64,000 bases of DNA from Pseudomonadota bacterium (GTDB lineage Bacteria > Pseudomonadota > Gammaproteobacteria > Burkholderiales > JABEVD01): assembly GCA_021835845.1 (NCBI GenBank), contig JAKBJU010000006.1, forward strand, positions 59,706 through 123,705. Reading direction: 5' to 3'. Both the position numbers and the translations under genes were made by a program. The notes beneath the pieces were generated by a model that saw only the letters and a list, made by a program, of their open reading frames with translations, was not told the origin of the DNA and made no database searches. Shown here piece after piece: positions 47,201-57,348 of this stretch; positions within the stretch are counted from its first letter, which is position 1, and each line of letters begins with the position of its first letter.

Positions 47201-48460
47201 TCAAGCGGGTTTCCTGAAGGGAATCACGGCAGCTCCGGCCTTCAGGCTATCCAGATAATCGGACCATTCCTGCATCATCTTTCGGCGCTCCGGAAGATAC
47301 ATTTTGTGCTGCTCCCTCTTGTAGGCCGCCTTCACCCTGTTCTGCTCTTCATGTGCCAGCTGGCGCTCAAGCCATTCCTGACGATACCCCATATTGTCGA
47401 GGATCGTGGACGCCATGGCCCTGAAGCCGTGGGGCGTCATCTCTTCTCCAGTCCATCCAAGCCTGCGCATCGCTGAGCGGATGGCATTGTCAGACATCGG
47501 GCGGTTCTTGTCCCGCGCCCCAGGAAAGACAAATTTGTCATTTCCGGTGAGAGGCTGGATTTCTTTCAGCAGCTCTAATGCCTGACTGCTCAGGGGAACC
47601 AAGTGAGGCGCCTGGGTCTTCTTGCCCATCTTGTGGCCCGAAGGCGGAATGGTCAGAATCGCGTCGTCGAAATCGATCCAGTCCCACTGCATTTTTCTGA
47701 GTTCGCCGGGCCGAAGAAAGAGGCGAGGGGCCAATGCAAATGCGCAACGAACCACAATAGTCTTTCCGTAATAGCCGTCGATGTCCCTGAGCAGATCGCC
47801 GACTTTTTTCGGATCGGTTACTGCTGCGAAATGTTTGTCCTTTCTGTAGGGCGGCAGTGCGCCCTTCAGGTCTCCGCTCGGATCGCGTTCCGCAAGGCCG
47901 CTTGCCACTGCGTACCGGAATATCCGGCCGCATTCCGACAGCGCTCTGTGCGCTGTCTCGAGAGCCCCTCGAGCCTCGATACGCCGCATGACGGACAGGA
48001 GTTCGGGGGCTGTGATTTCACTGATCGGACGCTTTCCTATCCACGGTAGAACATCCTTTTCGAGCCGTCCGAGGATCTTGCTCGAGTGGTTTTCAGCCCA
48101 GTCGTTGCTCTTGCTGAACTTCTCGAACCATTCACGGGCAACCGTTTCGAAATTGTTTCCCTGCGCAACGTCGACTTCGATCCTGGCTGCCTTTTCAGCC
48201 TTCTTCTCGGCCATCGGATCGACGCCCTTCCGTATCCTGGCCTTGGCCTCGAATGTCTTTTCCCTGGCTTCCTTTAGGGGTACTTCGGGGTACTGGCCGA
48301 ATGAGAGGAGCTTTTCTTTCCCCTCGAACCTGTATTTCATCCGCCACAGCTTGCTGCCTGTTGTCTTGACAAGAAGATAGAGTCCATCGCCATCAGAGAG
48401 CTTGAAGTCCCTGTCTGCGGCTTTTGCGGCCTGAACGGCCTTGTCGGTGAGCTTTCCCAT
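47201..48460 (-). CDS. int: Tyrosine integrase, P4-type
   Basis: MGKLTDKAVQAAKAADRDFKLSDGDGLYLLVKTTGSKLWRMKYRFEGKEK; catalytic HGFRAMASTILDNMG...LAHEEQNRVKAAY; adjacent to a tRNA. Confidence 0.95.
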   Translation of the reverse strand: MGKLTDKAVQAAKAADRDFKLSDGDGLYLLVKTTGSKLWRMKYRFEGKEKLLSFGQYPEVPLKEAREKTFEAKARIRKGVDPMAEKKAEKAARIEVDVAQGNNFETVAREWFEKFSKSNDWAENHSSKILGRLEKDVLPWIGKRPISEITAPELLSVMRRIEARGALETAHRALSECGRIFRYAVASGLAERDPSGDLKGALPPYRKDKHFAAVTDPKKVGDLLRDIDGYYGKTIVVRCAFALAPRLFLRPGELRKMQWDWIDFDDAILTIPPSGHKMGKKTQAPHLVPLSSQALELLKEIQPLTGNDKFVFPGARDKNRPMSDNAIRSAMRRLGWTGEEMTPHGFRAMASTILDNMGYRQEWLERQLAHEEQNRVKAAYKREQHKMYLPERRKMMQEWSDYLDSLKAGAAVIPFRKPA

Positions 48461-48560
48461 TGATACCCCCAAAGATTCGGAATTGAATATTGGATACCCC
48501 TAAAGGTACCCCCGAGGCGGTCCGGAAGTCAACGGAATCGGTCGGAATCCGTCGGAAAAC

Positions 48561-48598
48561 AAAAAACCGGAAACCAGCATAAGCACTTGTTTCCGGTT
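48561..48598 (-). terminator. Intrinsic terminator downstream of the tRNA
   Basis: 10-bp perfect stem AACCGGAAAC/GTTTCCGGTT followed on the minus strand by TTTTTTG. Confidence 0.8.
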
Positions 48599-48638
48599 AT
48601 TATTTCCGATTGATTCACAAGGGATCAATTGGATCAAA

Positions 48639-48715
48639 TGGTGGTGATAGGTGGACTTGAACCACCGACCCCAGCGTTATGAGTGCTGTGCTCTAACCAA
48701 CTGAGCTATATCACC
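48639..48715 (-). tRNA. tRNA-Met (CAT)
   Basis: GGTGATATAGCTCAGTTGGTTAGAGCACAGCACTCATAACGCTGGGGTCGGTGGTTCAAGTCCACCTATCACCACCA, 77 nt, full cloverleaf, encoded CCA. CAT could also be tRNA-Ile2, but the body resembles elongator Met. Confidence 0.9.
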
Positions 48716-48811
48716 GTTGCTGAAACAAAAAAGCTGCGATACCGGGCAGCTTTTCTGTAAATTCATCAAGTGTGGTATGTTAACGATTTTCTCCGGTTCT
48801 TTCAAGATCAC

Positions 48812-49957
48812 ATGGATTATGACGTCGTCATCGTGGGCGGCGGCCTCGTCGGAGCGAGCCTCGCGCTTTCGCTGAAGGAGAGCGGCCTGAGGCTCGCGCT
48901 CGTCGAAGCGAGGCCCCCTCTGTTCGATGCCGCAGGCTGGGACAGCAGGATCTACGCGATCAGCCCCGGCTCCGCCTCATTCCTCGGGCGCGGCTGGGAA
49001 AGGGCTGACAGTTCCAGAATCAACCCGGTGCGGGAAATGCGCATCTTCGGCGACGACGCTTCCTCCGAACTCAGGTTCAGCGCGGAGGAGGCGGGGCTTC
49101 CCGAACTCGCGCATATCGTCGAGAGCGGGAATCTGCTGCGGGGCATGATGCAGGCAATCGGCACCCCCGAAAACCTCGAGGTATATTGCCCCGCTTCCTG
49201 CAAGGGCCTCCTCTGGACGGATGCCGGGGTCGAGCTCGACCTCGGGGAAGAAAAGCTGCATTCTAAGCTGGTCGTGGGCGCGGACGGGGCCAAATCCTGG
49301 CTGCGTTCCCATGCGGGATTCGAAATCAACCCCAGACCCTACAAGCAGAGCGCGATCGTGGCCAATTTCGAATGCGAAAAGCCGCACTTGGACACCGCAT
49401 GGCAATGGTTCAGGAAGGACGGCATTCTCGCCCTGCTGCCGATGCCGGGAAACCGCGTATCCCTGGTGTGGTCGGTATGGTCGGACGAAGCCGAGAGGCT
49501 GCTGGCTGAGCCGGATTTTCCGGAGCTCGTCGCCGAAGCCTCCTTTCGCAGGCTCGGGGAGCTCAAAATGATCACCGCCCCTGCGGCATTTCCGCTGCGC
49601 CTGATGCGGGTGGATTCCCTGGTGAAGCCCAGGGTCGCCTTGATCGGGGATGCGGCCCACAACACCCATCCGCTCGCGGGGCAGGGGGTCAATCTGGGGT
49701 TCAGGGATGCGCGCGAATTGTCCACGGTATTGCTCGAACGCGGGCCGCAGAAGGACTGCGGCGATTACCCCCTGCTGCGCCGCTTCGATCGGGCAAGGCG
49801 CGAGGACATCCTTTCCATGCAGACCACCACCGACCTGCTGCAGAAGCTTTTCAACAACGAAATTCCCGGCCTGTCCCTCATCAGGAATGCCGGACTCAGA
49901 ATGGTCGAAGGTCAGACCTGGATCAAGAACGCACTGATCCAGCATGCCCTCGCCTGA
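48812..49957 (+). CDS. UbiH/UbiF/VisC-family FAD-dependent monooxygenase
   Basis: MDYDVVIVGGGLVGASLALSL; VALIGDAAHNTHPLAGQGVNLGFRDARELS. Confidence 0.92.
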   Translation: MDYDVVIVGGGLVGASLALSLKESGLRLALVEARPPLFDAAGWDSRIYAISPGSASFLGRGWERADSSRINPVREMRIFGDDASSELRFSAEEAGLPELAHIVESGNLLRGMMQAIGTPENLEVYCPASCKGLLWTDAGVELDLGEEKLHSKLVVGADGAKSWLRSHAGFEINPRPYKQSAIVANFECEKPHLDTAWQWFRKDGILALLPMPGNRVSLVWSVWSDEAERLLAEPDFPELVAEASFRRLGELKMITAPAAFPLRLMRVDSLVKPRVALIGDAAHNTHPLAGQGVNLGFRDARELSTVLLERGPQKDCGDYPLLRRFDRARREDILSMQTTTDLLQKLFNNEIPGLSLIRNAGLRMVEGQTWIKNALIQHALA

Positions 49958-49976
49958 TTTAACCTTAGGAAAACCG

Positions 49977-50687
49977 ATGAAGAAACTGTTCGCACGCCTT
50001 GCCCTGACCGCCCTTCTCGCCTCCAACCTCGCGCATGCCGACGTGGCCAGCGTGAAGGCTGCGATGCAGAAAAAATTCCCCAGGGAAAAGATCATCGAAG
50101 TAGTCAAGACGCCCTATTCCGGATTGTACGAAGTCGCCTTCGGAGACAGCATCGTCTATACCGACGAAAACCTGAGCTTCCTCTTCTCCGGCAGCATCTA
50201 CGACATGAAGACCATGCAGAACGTGACGGAAGCGCGGGCGAAGAAGCTCTACGCGATCAAGTTCGATTCCCTCCCCTTCCAGTACGCCCTCAAGGAAGTG
50301 AAGGGCAACGGCAAGCGCAGGATCGCGATCTTCACCGACCCCAACTGCCCTTTCTGCAAGCGCCTGGAAAAGGAAATGCAGCATGTCGACAATGTCACCG
50401 TGTACAGCTTCGTCCTGGCGATACTGCCCGGCTCGCCCGAGAAGGCGAAGAACATCTGGTGTTCTCCCGACCCCGGCAAAGCGTTGCGCAACGCGCTCCT
50501 CGACGGCATCACGCCCCCGAAGGCCAAGCCCTGCGACACCCGCGCCCTCGCCGAAGTGTCCAGACTCGCCGAGAAGCTCAGAATCAACGGCACCCCTGCC
50601 ATCGTTTTCGAGGACGGCACGATGAACCCCGGCCTCATGCCTGCAGACGAGATCGACAGGCAGCTGACCGAATCGGCGAAGAAGTAG
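49977..50687 (+). CDS. dsbC: DsbC family thiol:disulfide interchange protein
   Basis: Signal peptide; FTDPNCPFCKRLEKEM; NGTPAIVFEDG. Confidence 0.92.
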   Translation: MKKLFARLALTALLASNLAHADVASVKAAMQKKFPREKIIEVVKTPYSGLYEVAFGDSIVYTDENLSFLFSGSIYDMKTMQNVTEARAKKLYAIKFDSLPFQYALKEVKGNGKRRIAIFTDPNCPFCKRLEKEMQHVDNVTVYSFVLAILPGSPEKAKNIWCSPDPGKALRNALLDGITPPKAKPCDTRALAEVSRLAEKLRINGTPAIVFEDGTMNPGLMPADEIDRQLTESAKK

Positions 50688-50760
50688 GCATCGCACCGCT
50701 CGGGAGTTTTTGCGATAGAAATGCACGAACCGCCAATTCAATCCAGGTGAAATTTCGCGG

Positions 50761-51636
50761 CTAGCCCCTCTTCTTCGCCCGCGGATGCGCCGCGTCGTAT
50801 ATTTTGGCAAGATGCTGGAAATCGAGGTGGGTGTAAACTTGGGTGGTCGAGATGCTGGCGTGCCCCAGCATCTCCTGCACCGCACGCAAATCCCCGCTCG
50901 ACTGCAGCACATGGGAGGCGAAGGAATGCCGCAGCATATGGGGATGAACATGCCCCGGCATGCCCTGCTTCACGCCCCATGAACTGATGCGGTACTGGAT
51001 GGCGCGCTGGCTGATGGGGCGGCCGCCTCTGTTCAGGAAAAGCGCTTCTTCCCCTTCCCTTGCCAGATTCTTTCGCGCTTCCAGCCATTTCTCGATTGCG
51101 GCAATCGCCATGCGCCCCACCGGAACCACCCGGGTCTTGTTCCCCTTGCCCGTCACGCGCAGCGTCCCCTCGCCGAAATCGATATCGCGGCTTGCCAGAT
51201 GCTTCAATTCCGAAAGCCGCAGCCCAGATGAATAGAACAGCTCGAACATGGCCTTGTCGCGCAGGCTCAACAAGTCTTGCGCATCGCTGGCGAGGAACCT
51301 GCTCGCTTCGTCCGGGGAAAGCGCTTCCGGCAGGTTTTTCGGGGACTTCGGCGGGCGGAGGCCCGCTGCCGGATTGTGGGTGTGCCCATGGTCGCGCACC
51401 AGGTAATTGAAGTAGCTGCGCCAAGCCGAAAGCATCCTGGCAAGGCTTCTTCCGCTCAGCCCCCCGGCATGCAGCCTGGCGATGAAGTGGCGCAGATGGT
51501 GTATCCTGATGTCTTCGAGAGGGGTATCCTGCGCAAGACCGAGCAGCAGGCCCACATCCCTGAGGTAGTTTTCGCAAGTCAATCGGCTCAGGCGCCGCTC
51601 GTTCAGCAGGTGCGACCTGTAGCCCTCGAGATGCAT
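50761..51636 (-). CDS. xerC: Tyrosine recombinase XerC
   Basis: HPHMLRHSFASHVLQSSGDLRAVQEMLGHASISTTQVYTHLDFQHLAKIYDAAHPRAKKR; dapF-DUF484-xerC order. Confidence 0.94.
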   Translation of the reverse strand: MHLEGYRSHLLNERRLSRLTCENYLRDVGLLLGLAQDTPLEDIRIHHLRHFIARLHAGGLSGRSLARMLSAWRSYFNYLVRDHGHTHNPAAGLRPPKSPKNLPEALSPDEASRFLASDAQDLLSLRDKAMFELFYSSGLRLSELKHLASRDIDFGEGTLRVTGKGNKTRVVPVGRMAIAAIEKWLEARKNLAREGEEALFLNRGGRPISQRAIQYRISSWGVKQGMPGHVHPHMLRHSFASHVLQSSGDLRAVQEMLGHASISTTQVYTHLDFQHLAKIYDAAHPRAKKRG

Positions 51637-51637
51637 G

Positions 51638-52282
51638 TCAAAAGCGGGAAAGCGCAGCCGCCACCGACTCGCCCAGACGCTTCAGGTGCAGCGTGCCGAT
51701 GTCCGGAGCGAAGCGCTGCGGGTCCTCGGAAGCCAGCACCAGCACCCCCTTCGCCCTTTCGCCTGGCAGCGGCACCAGGGCGAAGGAGCGCAGATGCTCT
51801 CCCGCTTCCCCGAACCAGGCAAGCAGTTCGGGGGCGACATGATGGCCGCAATGGGGCTGGGTCAGGCTCTCCGCAATCTCGATCTCGCTCGCGCCGACCG
51901 GCGAAAATTCCGGAAGATCGGCGCTCGAATCCATTCCCCAGACCCTGAGCGCGACATGGGGGACCTCGAAATCCTCGCGCAGATTGTTTTCCAGGACATA
52001 GAGCAAGGCTTCCATGGAGCGGGCTTTCAGCAGGGCAAGCGACAGCCTGTGCATCTTTTCGCCGATGTCGTCGTTTTCCTCGCCGAACCGGATCAGTTCC
52101 CGCAACCTGGTCTCGATCAGCCGGTTCTTCTCACGCAATGTGATCAGCTGCCTCTCTCCGATGGGAATCGCCCTGCCATCGTGCGGATGGGGCACGTAGA
52201 TGCTCGCCAGAAGATCGGCATAGTGTTCGGCAAACCCCGGGTTCTGCTGCAAATATTGTGCGACTTCCTCAGCTGTCATCAT
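51638..52282 (-). CDS. DUF484 family protein
   Basis: [59 protein letters not shown]. Confidence 0.92.
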   Translation of the reverse strand: MMTAEEVAQYLQQNPGFAEHYADLLASIYVPHPHDGRAIPIGERQLITLREKNRLIETRLRELIRFGEENDDIGEKMHRLSLALLKARSMEALLYVLENNLREDFEVPHVALRVWGMDSSADLPEFSPVGASEIEIAESLTQPHCGHHVAPELLAWFGEAGEHLRSFALVPLPGERAKGVLVLASEDPQRFAPDIGTLHLKRLGESVAAALSRF

Positions 52283-53118
52283 GCCTTCCTCAGTTCGATT
52301 TCGCCTTCATAAACGCTGACGGCAGGCCCCGTCATCCAGACCGGATGGCCTTCGCCCTCCCAGCGCACGACAAGATCCCCGCCGCGCGTACTCACCCTGA
52401 CCGCATTGTCGAGCAGCCCCCGCGCAATTCCGGCGACCACTGCCGCGCAGGCGCCCGTGCCGCAGGCGAGCGTCTCGCCCGCTCCCCGCTCGTAAACCCG
52501 CAAGCGGATGGATTTCCTGTCCAAGAGCTGCATGAACCCCGCGTTCACCCGCTTCGGAAAGCGGGGATGGGATTCGATCAATGCGCCCTGAACCGTCACC
52601 GGAGCGGAATCGACATCTAGCACCACCTGCACCGCATGCGGGTTTCCCATGGAAAGGGCGCTGATCTCGACTTCCTTCCCGTCCACGTCCAGCTGGTAGG
52701 TGAGCGCCTTCCTTTCGGCCAGGAAAGGAATTGCGCCCGGCTCGAATTTCGGCTCGCCCATGTTCACGGTGACCTGCCCGTCCTGCTCCAGCCTGGGGGC
52801 AATCATGCCGCCCAGCGTTTCCACCAGGATTTCGCGCTTTTCGGTGAGCTTCTTGTCGTGAACGAAACGCACGAAGCATCTCGCCCCGTTCCCGCATTGC
52901 TCGACCTCGCCGCCGTCCGCATTGAAAATGCGGTACCTGAAATCGGCCTCTTTTCCGGAGGGCTTTTCGACGACCAGAATCTGGTCGCAGCCCACCCCGA
53001 AATGCCTGTCGGCGAGAAACCTGAACTGCCGCGAATCCAGTTCGATCTTCGTGGAAAAGGCGTCGATCACCACGAAATCGTTGCCAAGTCCCTGCATCTT
53101 CGTGAATTCGAGCTTCAT
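52279..53118 (-). CDS. dapF: Diaminopimelate epimerase
   Basis: [50 protein letters not shown]. Confidence 0.96.
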   Translation of the reverse strand: MKLEFTKMQGLGNDFVVIDAFSTKIELDSRQFRFLADRHFGVGCDQILVVEKPSGKEADFRYRIFNADGGEVEQCGNGARCFVRFVHDKKLTEKREILVETLGGMIAPRLEQDGQVTVNMGEPKFEPGAIPFLAERKALTYQLDVDGKEVEISALSMGNPHAVQVVLDVDSAPVTVQGALIESHPRFPKRVNAGFMQLLDRKSIRLRVYERGAGETLACGTGACAAVVAGIARGLLDNAVRVSTRGGDLVVRWEGEGHPVWMTGPAVSVYEGEIELRKA

Positions 53119-53119
53119 T

Positions 53120-54334
53120 TCAGGCGACCACGACCCTGGCATACTTGCGTTTTCCGATCTGCAGCACGGCAGAGCTCCCACGCCCCAGCCTGAGCGCCTT
53201 GTCGCTGACCTTTTCGCCGTCGATCTTCACGCCGCCCTGCCCTATCATCCGGATCGCCTCCGAAGTGCTCGAAGTGAGGCCCGCCTGCTTGAGCACCTGG
53301 ACCAGGGGAATCTCCCCGTCGACAGACTCGATCGTGAATTCGGCGATGTCTTCCGGAATCGCTCCTTCCCTGAATCTCGCCTCGAAATCCGCAAGCGCAG
53401 CCTCCGCGGACTTCCTGTCGTGGAAGCGGGCGATGATTTCCTGCGCGAACATCACCTTGATGTCGCGGGGATTCCGCCCTTCCCCGACCTCCCGGCGCCA
53501 GGCGGCGACGGTTTGCGCGGACTCGAACGAGAGCAGTTCCAGGTAGCGCCACATCAGTTCGTCGGATATCGACATCAGCTTGCCGAAAATCTCCGTGGGC
53601 GCCTCGCTGATGCCGACGTAATTGCCGAGCGACTTGGACATCTTGTTCACGCCGTCGAGGCCTTCCAGAAGCGGCATGGTCAGGACGCACTGCGGCGCCT
53701 GCCCGTAATGCTTCTGCAATTCCCGGCCCATCAGCAGGTTGAATTTCTGGTCGGTGCCGCCGATTTCGAGGTCGGCCTGCAAGGCGACCGAATCGTAACC
53801 CTGAACCAGCGGGTAGAGAAATTCGTGGATGGCGATGGGCTGGTTGGCCTTGTAGCGCTTGCCGAAGTCGTCCCGCTCCAGCATCCTCGCCACGGTGGAA
53901 GCGGAAGCCAGCCGGATCATGCCGGCAGAGCCCAGATCGTCCATCCAGCTCGAATTGAACACCACTTCCGTGCGCTCGGGATCCAGCACCTTGAACACCT
54001 GGTCCGCGTAGGATTTCGCATTCTCCAGGATCTGCTCCCTGGAAAGCGGCGGCCTGGTCGCATTCTTTCCCGTAGGGTCGCCGATCATGCCCGTGAAATC
54101 CCCGATCAGGAAAAGGGCCTGGTGCCCCAGATCCTGCAATTGCCTCAGCTTGTTGAGCAGCACGGTATGCCCGAGATGCAGGTCGGGCGCAGTGGGGTCG
54201 AACCCCGCCTTGATCCGCAGGGAACCCTTTGCGGCGAGCTTTTGCGCGAATTCTTCCTCGACCAGGAGTTCGTCGCACCCTCTCTTGATGATCGCCATGG
54301 CTTCGGCCGGCGTCGCCTGTGTCGTTTTGTCCAA
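53120..54334 (-). CDS. tyrS: Tyrosyl-tRNA synthetase
   Basis: [52 protein letters not shown]4 domain. Confidence 0.95.
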   Translation of the reverse strand: MDKTTQATPAEAMAIIKRGCDELLVEEEFAQKLAAKGSLRIKAGFDPTAPDLHLGHTVLLNKLRQLQDLGHQALFLIGDFTGMIGDPTGKNATRPPLSREQILENAKSYADQVFKVLDPERTEVVFNSSWMDDLGSAGMIRLASASTVARMLERDDFGKRYKANQPIAIHEFLYPLVQGYDSVALQADLEIGGTDQKFNLLMGRELQKHYGQAPQCVLTMPLLEGLDGVNKMSKSLGNYVGISEAPTEIFGKLMSISDELMWRYLELLSFESAQTVAAWRREVGEGRNPRDIKVMFAQEIIARFHDRKSAEAALADFEARFREGAIPEDIAEFTIESVDGEIPLVQVLKQAGLTSSTSEAIRMIGQGGVKIDGEKVSDKALRLGRGSSAVLQIGKRKYARVVVA

Positions 54335-54412
54335 AATTCAATTCACCGAAAAAGTCATATTTCTGTTATTTTTCTGATATCATGCGCCTAATTAGGAAGA
54401 AACGGGACCCCA

Positions 54413-55729
54413 ATGCAGCGCTTTAAAGACCTAATTCTAACGCAAAAACCGCTGATCCTTGAACGAAAAATCAAACTGCGCTGGCTGGTTGGCGCATCCA
54501 GCATTCCCCTTTTCGGCATCATTGCAGCTTTCGGTATTGCCCCGAGTTCGCGCTTCGACAATGTCCCGCTTCAGACCGTGGTCGAGAACGTCAAGCTCCC
54601 CAATTTCTCCGAGCAGGAGCAGAGCCTGGTTTTCTGGCGCGAGGAAAGGATTCAGCGGGGAGACACCATAGGCACATTGCTTTCCAGGCTTAAAGTGGTG
54701 GACCCCGAAGCCGCCAGCTTCCTGCGCAACCCGGAAAATTCCCATTCCCTCTACCAGCTGACCCCCGGCAGGACGGTTCAGGCGAAAACCGACCAGAACG
54801 GACTCCTGATCTCGTTGCGCTATCTGGATGCCGCGGGCGACGAACTCACGGTAGAGCGCACTGCCCAGGGATTGCAGTCGAAGGAGCAGTCAGCCTATCT
54901 TGAAACGCGCGTCCTGATGAAATCCGCCGCCATCGGCAGCTCGCTGTTCGCCGCAACGGACAGCGTCGGATTGCCCGATTCCGTCGCGACCCAGATCGCC
55001 GACATGTTCGCCTCCGACATCGACTTCCGCAAGGACCTGCGCAAGGGCGATCATTTCACCGTGGTCTATGAAATGCTTTACAGCAATGGCGAACCCGTCA
55101 AGGTGGGGCGCATCCTGGCCGCGGAATTCGTCAATCAGGGCAAAAGCCACCGCGCCATCTACTTCCAGACCCCCGGGGGCAACGGCGGCTACTACACGCC
55201 GGAAGGAAAGAGCCTGAGGAAAGCCTTCCTGCGCTGCCCGCTGCCGTTTTCCAGGGTTACTTCCGGCTTCACCACGGCCAGGTTCCACCCGTTCCTGCTA
55301 AAGTGGCGGGCGCACAAGGGGGTCGATTTCGGCGCCCCCATAGGCACCCCGGTCAGGGCGACCGCGGACGGGCAGGTTGAATTCAGGGGCGTCCAGCGCG
55401 GCTACGGCAATGTGATCATCCTCCAGCATCAGGGCCGCTTCTCCACCGCCTACGGCCACCTTTCCCGTTTCGCCAAGGGGCTGCACAAGGGCAAAAAGAT
55501 CAGCCAGGGCGAAATCATCGGCTATGTCGGCATGACGGGATGGGCGACAGGCCCCCATCTGCATTACGAATTCCGGATCAACGACAAGCCGGTCGATCCT
55601 CTCAAGGTCGCCTTGCCCGGCGCAAAGCCGCTCGGCGCGCAATATGCCGGCGCCTTCCGTACCGAAGCCAGGCCGCTGGCGGAGAGGCTGGACCTGATGC
55701 GCAGCGTCAACCTCGCCAACCTGGATTGA
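54413..55729 (+). CDS. M23 family peptidoglycan endopeptidase, MepM-like
   Basis: HKGVDFGAPIGTPVRATADGQVEFRG...VGMTGWATGPHLHYEFRIN. Confidence 0.93.
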   Translation: MQRFKDLILTQKPLILERKIKLRWLVGASSIPLFGIIAAFGIAPSSRFDNVPLQTVVENVKLPNFSEQEQSLVFWREERIQRGDTIGTLLSRLKVVDPEAASFLRNPENSHSLYQLTPGRTVQAKTDQNGLLISLRYLDAAGDELTVERTAQGLQSKEQSAYLETRVLMKSAAIGSSLFAATDSVGLPDSVATQIADMFASDIDFRKDLRKGDHFTVVYEMLYSNGEPVKVGRILAAEFVNQGKSHRAIYFQTPGGNGGYYTPEGKSLRKAFLRCPLPFSRVTSGFTTARFHPFLLKWRAHKGVDFGAPIGTPVRATADGQVEFRGVQRGYGNVIILQHQGRFSTAYGHLSRFAKGLHKGKKISQGEIIGYVGMTGWATGPHLHYEFRINDKPVDPLKVALPGAKPLGAQYAGAFRTEARPLAERLDLMRSVNLANLD

Positions 55730-56847
55730 CCGGGATTCCGATCGCAGGTTCTGCCCCGGCCGAATACCATATCGGCCTGATGTCCGGCACCAGCCTCGAC
55801 GGCGCGGATGCGATTCTGGCCGATTTTCGCGCCGGCAAGCCTGAAATCCTGGGCCACGCCCATCTCCCCTATCCCGGCAGCCTGCGCAAAGAACTGCTCG
55901 AACTTCACCGGAGCTCGGACGGCGAGCTTGAAAGGGCCGAGCTGGTTGCAATAAAGCTCTCCCGCCTTTACGCGCAATGCGTTGCCATGCTGCTGGAAAA
56001 TGCCGGCGTCCCAAGGCAGGATATCGCCGCCATCGGCTGCCACGGACAGACCGTCCGCCACAGGCCGGAATCGGGCTACTCGGTGCAGCTCGTCAATTCC
56101 CCCCTGCTTGCCGAACTCACCGGAATTACCGTGGTCTCGAACTTCAGGAACAGGGATATCGCCGCGGGAGGACAGGGCGCCCCGCTCGTTCCGGCATTTC
56201 ATGCCGCGATGCTGCGCAGCCCGAAAGTGCACCGGGCAGTCCTGAATCTGGGCGGAATCGCCAATCTCACCGACCTGCCCGCAACAGGCCCCGTCACCGG
56301 ATTCGACTGCGGCCCGGCGAACATGCTGATGGATGCCTGGATCGAATCGAATCTCGGAAAAACCTACGACGAAGGCGGAAACTGGGCTGCCTCGGGCAAG
56401 GTCATAAACGACTTGCTGGAATCCCTCATGCAGGACGAGTATTTCAGGCAGGCGCCGCCGAAAAGCACGGGGCGGGACAGATTCAATCTCGAATGGCTGA
56501 GAAGCCGCCTCAGAGGTGGCGAAGATCCCGCCGGAGTCCAGGCGACGCTGCTCCAGTTGACTGCCCGAACGATCGCGCAAGCGATCCAGGCGCATTGCGC
56601 AGGCTGCCGGGAAATCTACCTGTGCGGCGGTGGCGCATACAACGCCCTGCTGAGAAGAACCCTGGAAGGCCTGCTGCCCGGGCTTTCATTCGCCCTGACG
56701 GACGAACTGGGAATCGATGCCTGCCACATGGAAGCCGCAGCCTTCGCCTGGCTGGCGAGGCAGGCCATGAAGGGGCTGCCCGGAAACCTGCCTGAGGTTA
56801 CCGGGGCAAGGGGCAAAAGAATCCTCGGGGCGATCCACCCCGCGTGA
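55726..56847 (+). CDS. anmK: 1,6-anhydro-N-acetylmuramic acid kinase
   Basis: YHIGLMSGTSLDGADAIL; GGIANLTDLP; start codon uncertain (TTG candidate at 55726). Confidence 0.9.
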   Translation: MTGIPIAGSAPAEYHIGLMSGTSLDGADAILADFRAGKPEILGHAHLPYPGSLRKELLELHRSSDGELERAELVAIKLSRLYAQCVAMLLENAGVPRQDIAAIGCHGQTVRHRPESGYSVQLVNSPLLAELTGITVVSNFRNRDIAAGGQGAPLVPAFHAAMLRSPKVHRAVLNLGGIANLTDLPATGPVTGFDCGPANMLMDAWIESNLGKTYDEGGNWAASGKVINDLLESLMQDEYFRQAPPKSTGRDRFNLEWLRSRLRGGEDPAGVQATLLQLTARTIAQAIQAHCAGCREIYLCGGGAYNALLRRTLEGLLPGLSFALTDELGIDACHMEAAAFAWLARQAMKGLPGNLPEVTGARGKRILGAIHPA

Positions 56848-56848
56848 G

Positions 56849-57193
56849 TCAGACCGAGAAGGAGGAGCCGCAGCCGCAGGTGGACTGGGCATTCGGGTTC
56901 TTGATGATGAACTGGGCGCCTTCCAGCCCTTCCTGATAGTCGATTTCCGCGCCGACCAGATACTGGAAGCTCATCGGATCGATCAGCAGCTGCACGCCGT
57001 TCTTCGACATCATCGTATCGTCCTCGTTGACACTTTCATCGAAAGTGAAACCGTACTGGAAGCCGGAGCAGCCGCCCCCCGTCACGAAAACCCTCAGCTT
57101 CAGCTCGTCGTTGCCTTCCTCCTCGATCAGCTGCTTCACCTTGTTCGCGGCGCTGTCGGTGAAGATCAGCGGCGTTTCAGTCATGGCGTTCAT
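56849..57193 (-). CDS. erpA: Iron-sulfur cluster insertion protein
   Basis: [21 protein letters not shown]...[11 protein letters not shown]. Confidence 0.93.
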   Translation of the reverse strand: MNAMTETPLIFTDSAANKVKQLIEEEGNDELKLRVFVTGGGCSGFQYGFTFDESVNEDDTMMSKNGVQLLIDPMSFQYLVGAEIDYQEGLEGAQFIIKNPNAQSTCGCGSSFSV

Positions 57194-57348
57194 AAATTTC
57201 TCCAGGTGGTTTTGTCCCATTATGCGATTCTGTCAAAGCCCGGTCAACTGGCTTATATTCCCGTTATGACAATGCCGGAATTCAGGAGTTGCAATTTGAG
57301 GTATAATTCCACTCCTATCCGCACAGACCCTCCCCATTCACTATTCTC

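Noticed and set aside
50761-51636. Second island integrase
   Set aside because: The sequence and the dapF-DUF484-xerC context identify it as chromosomal XerC.
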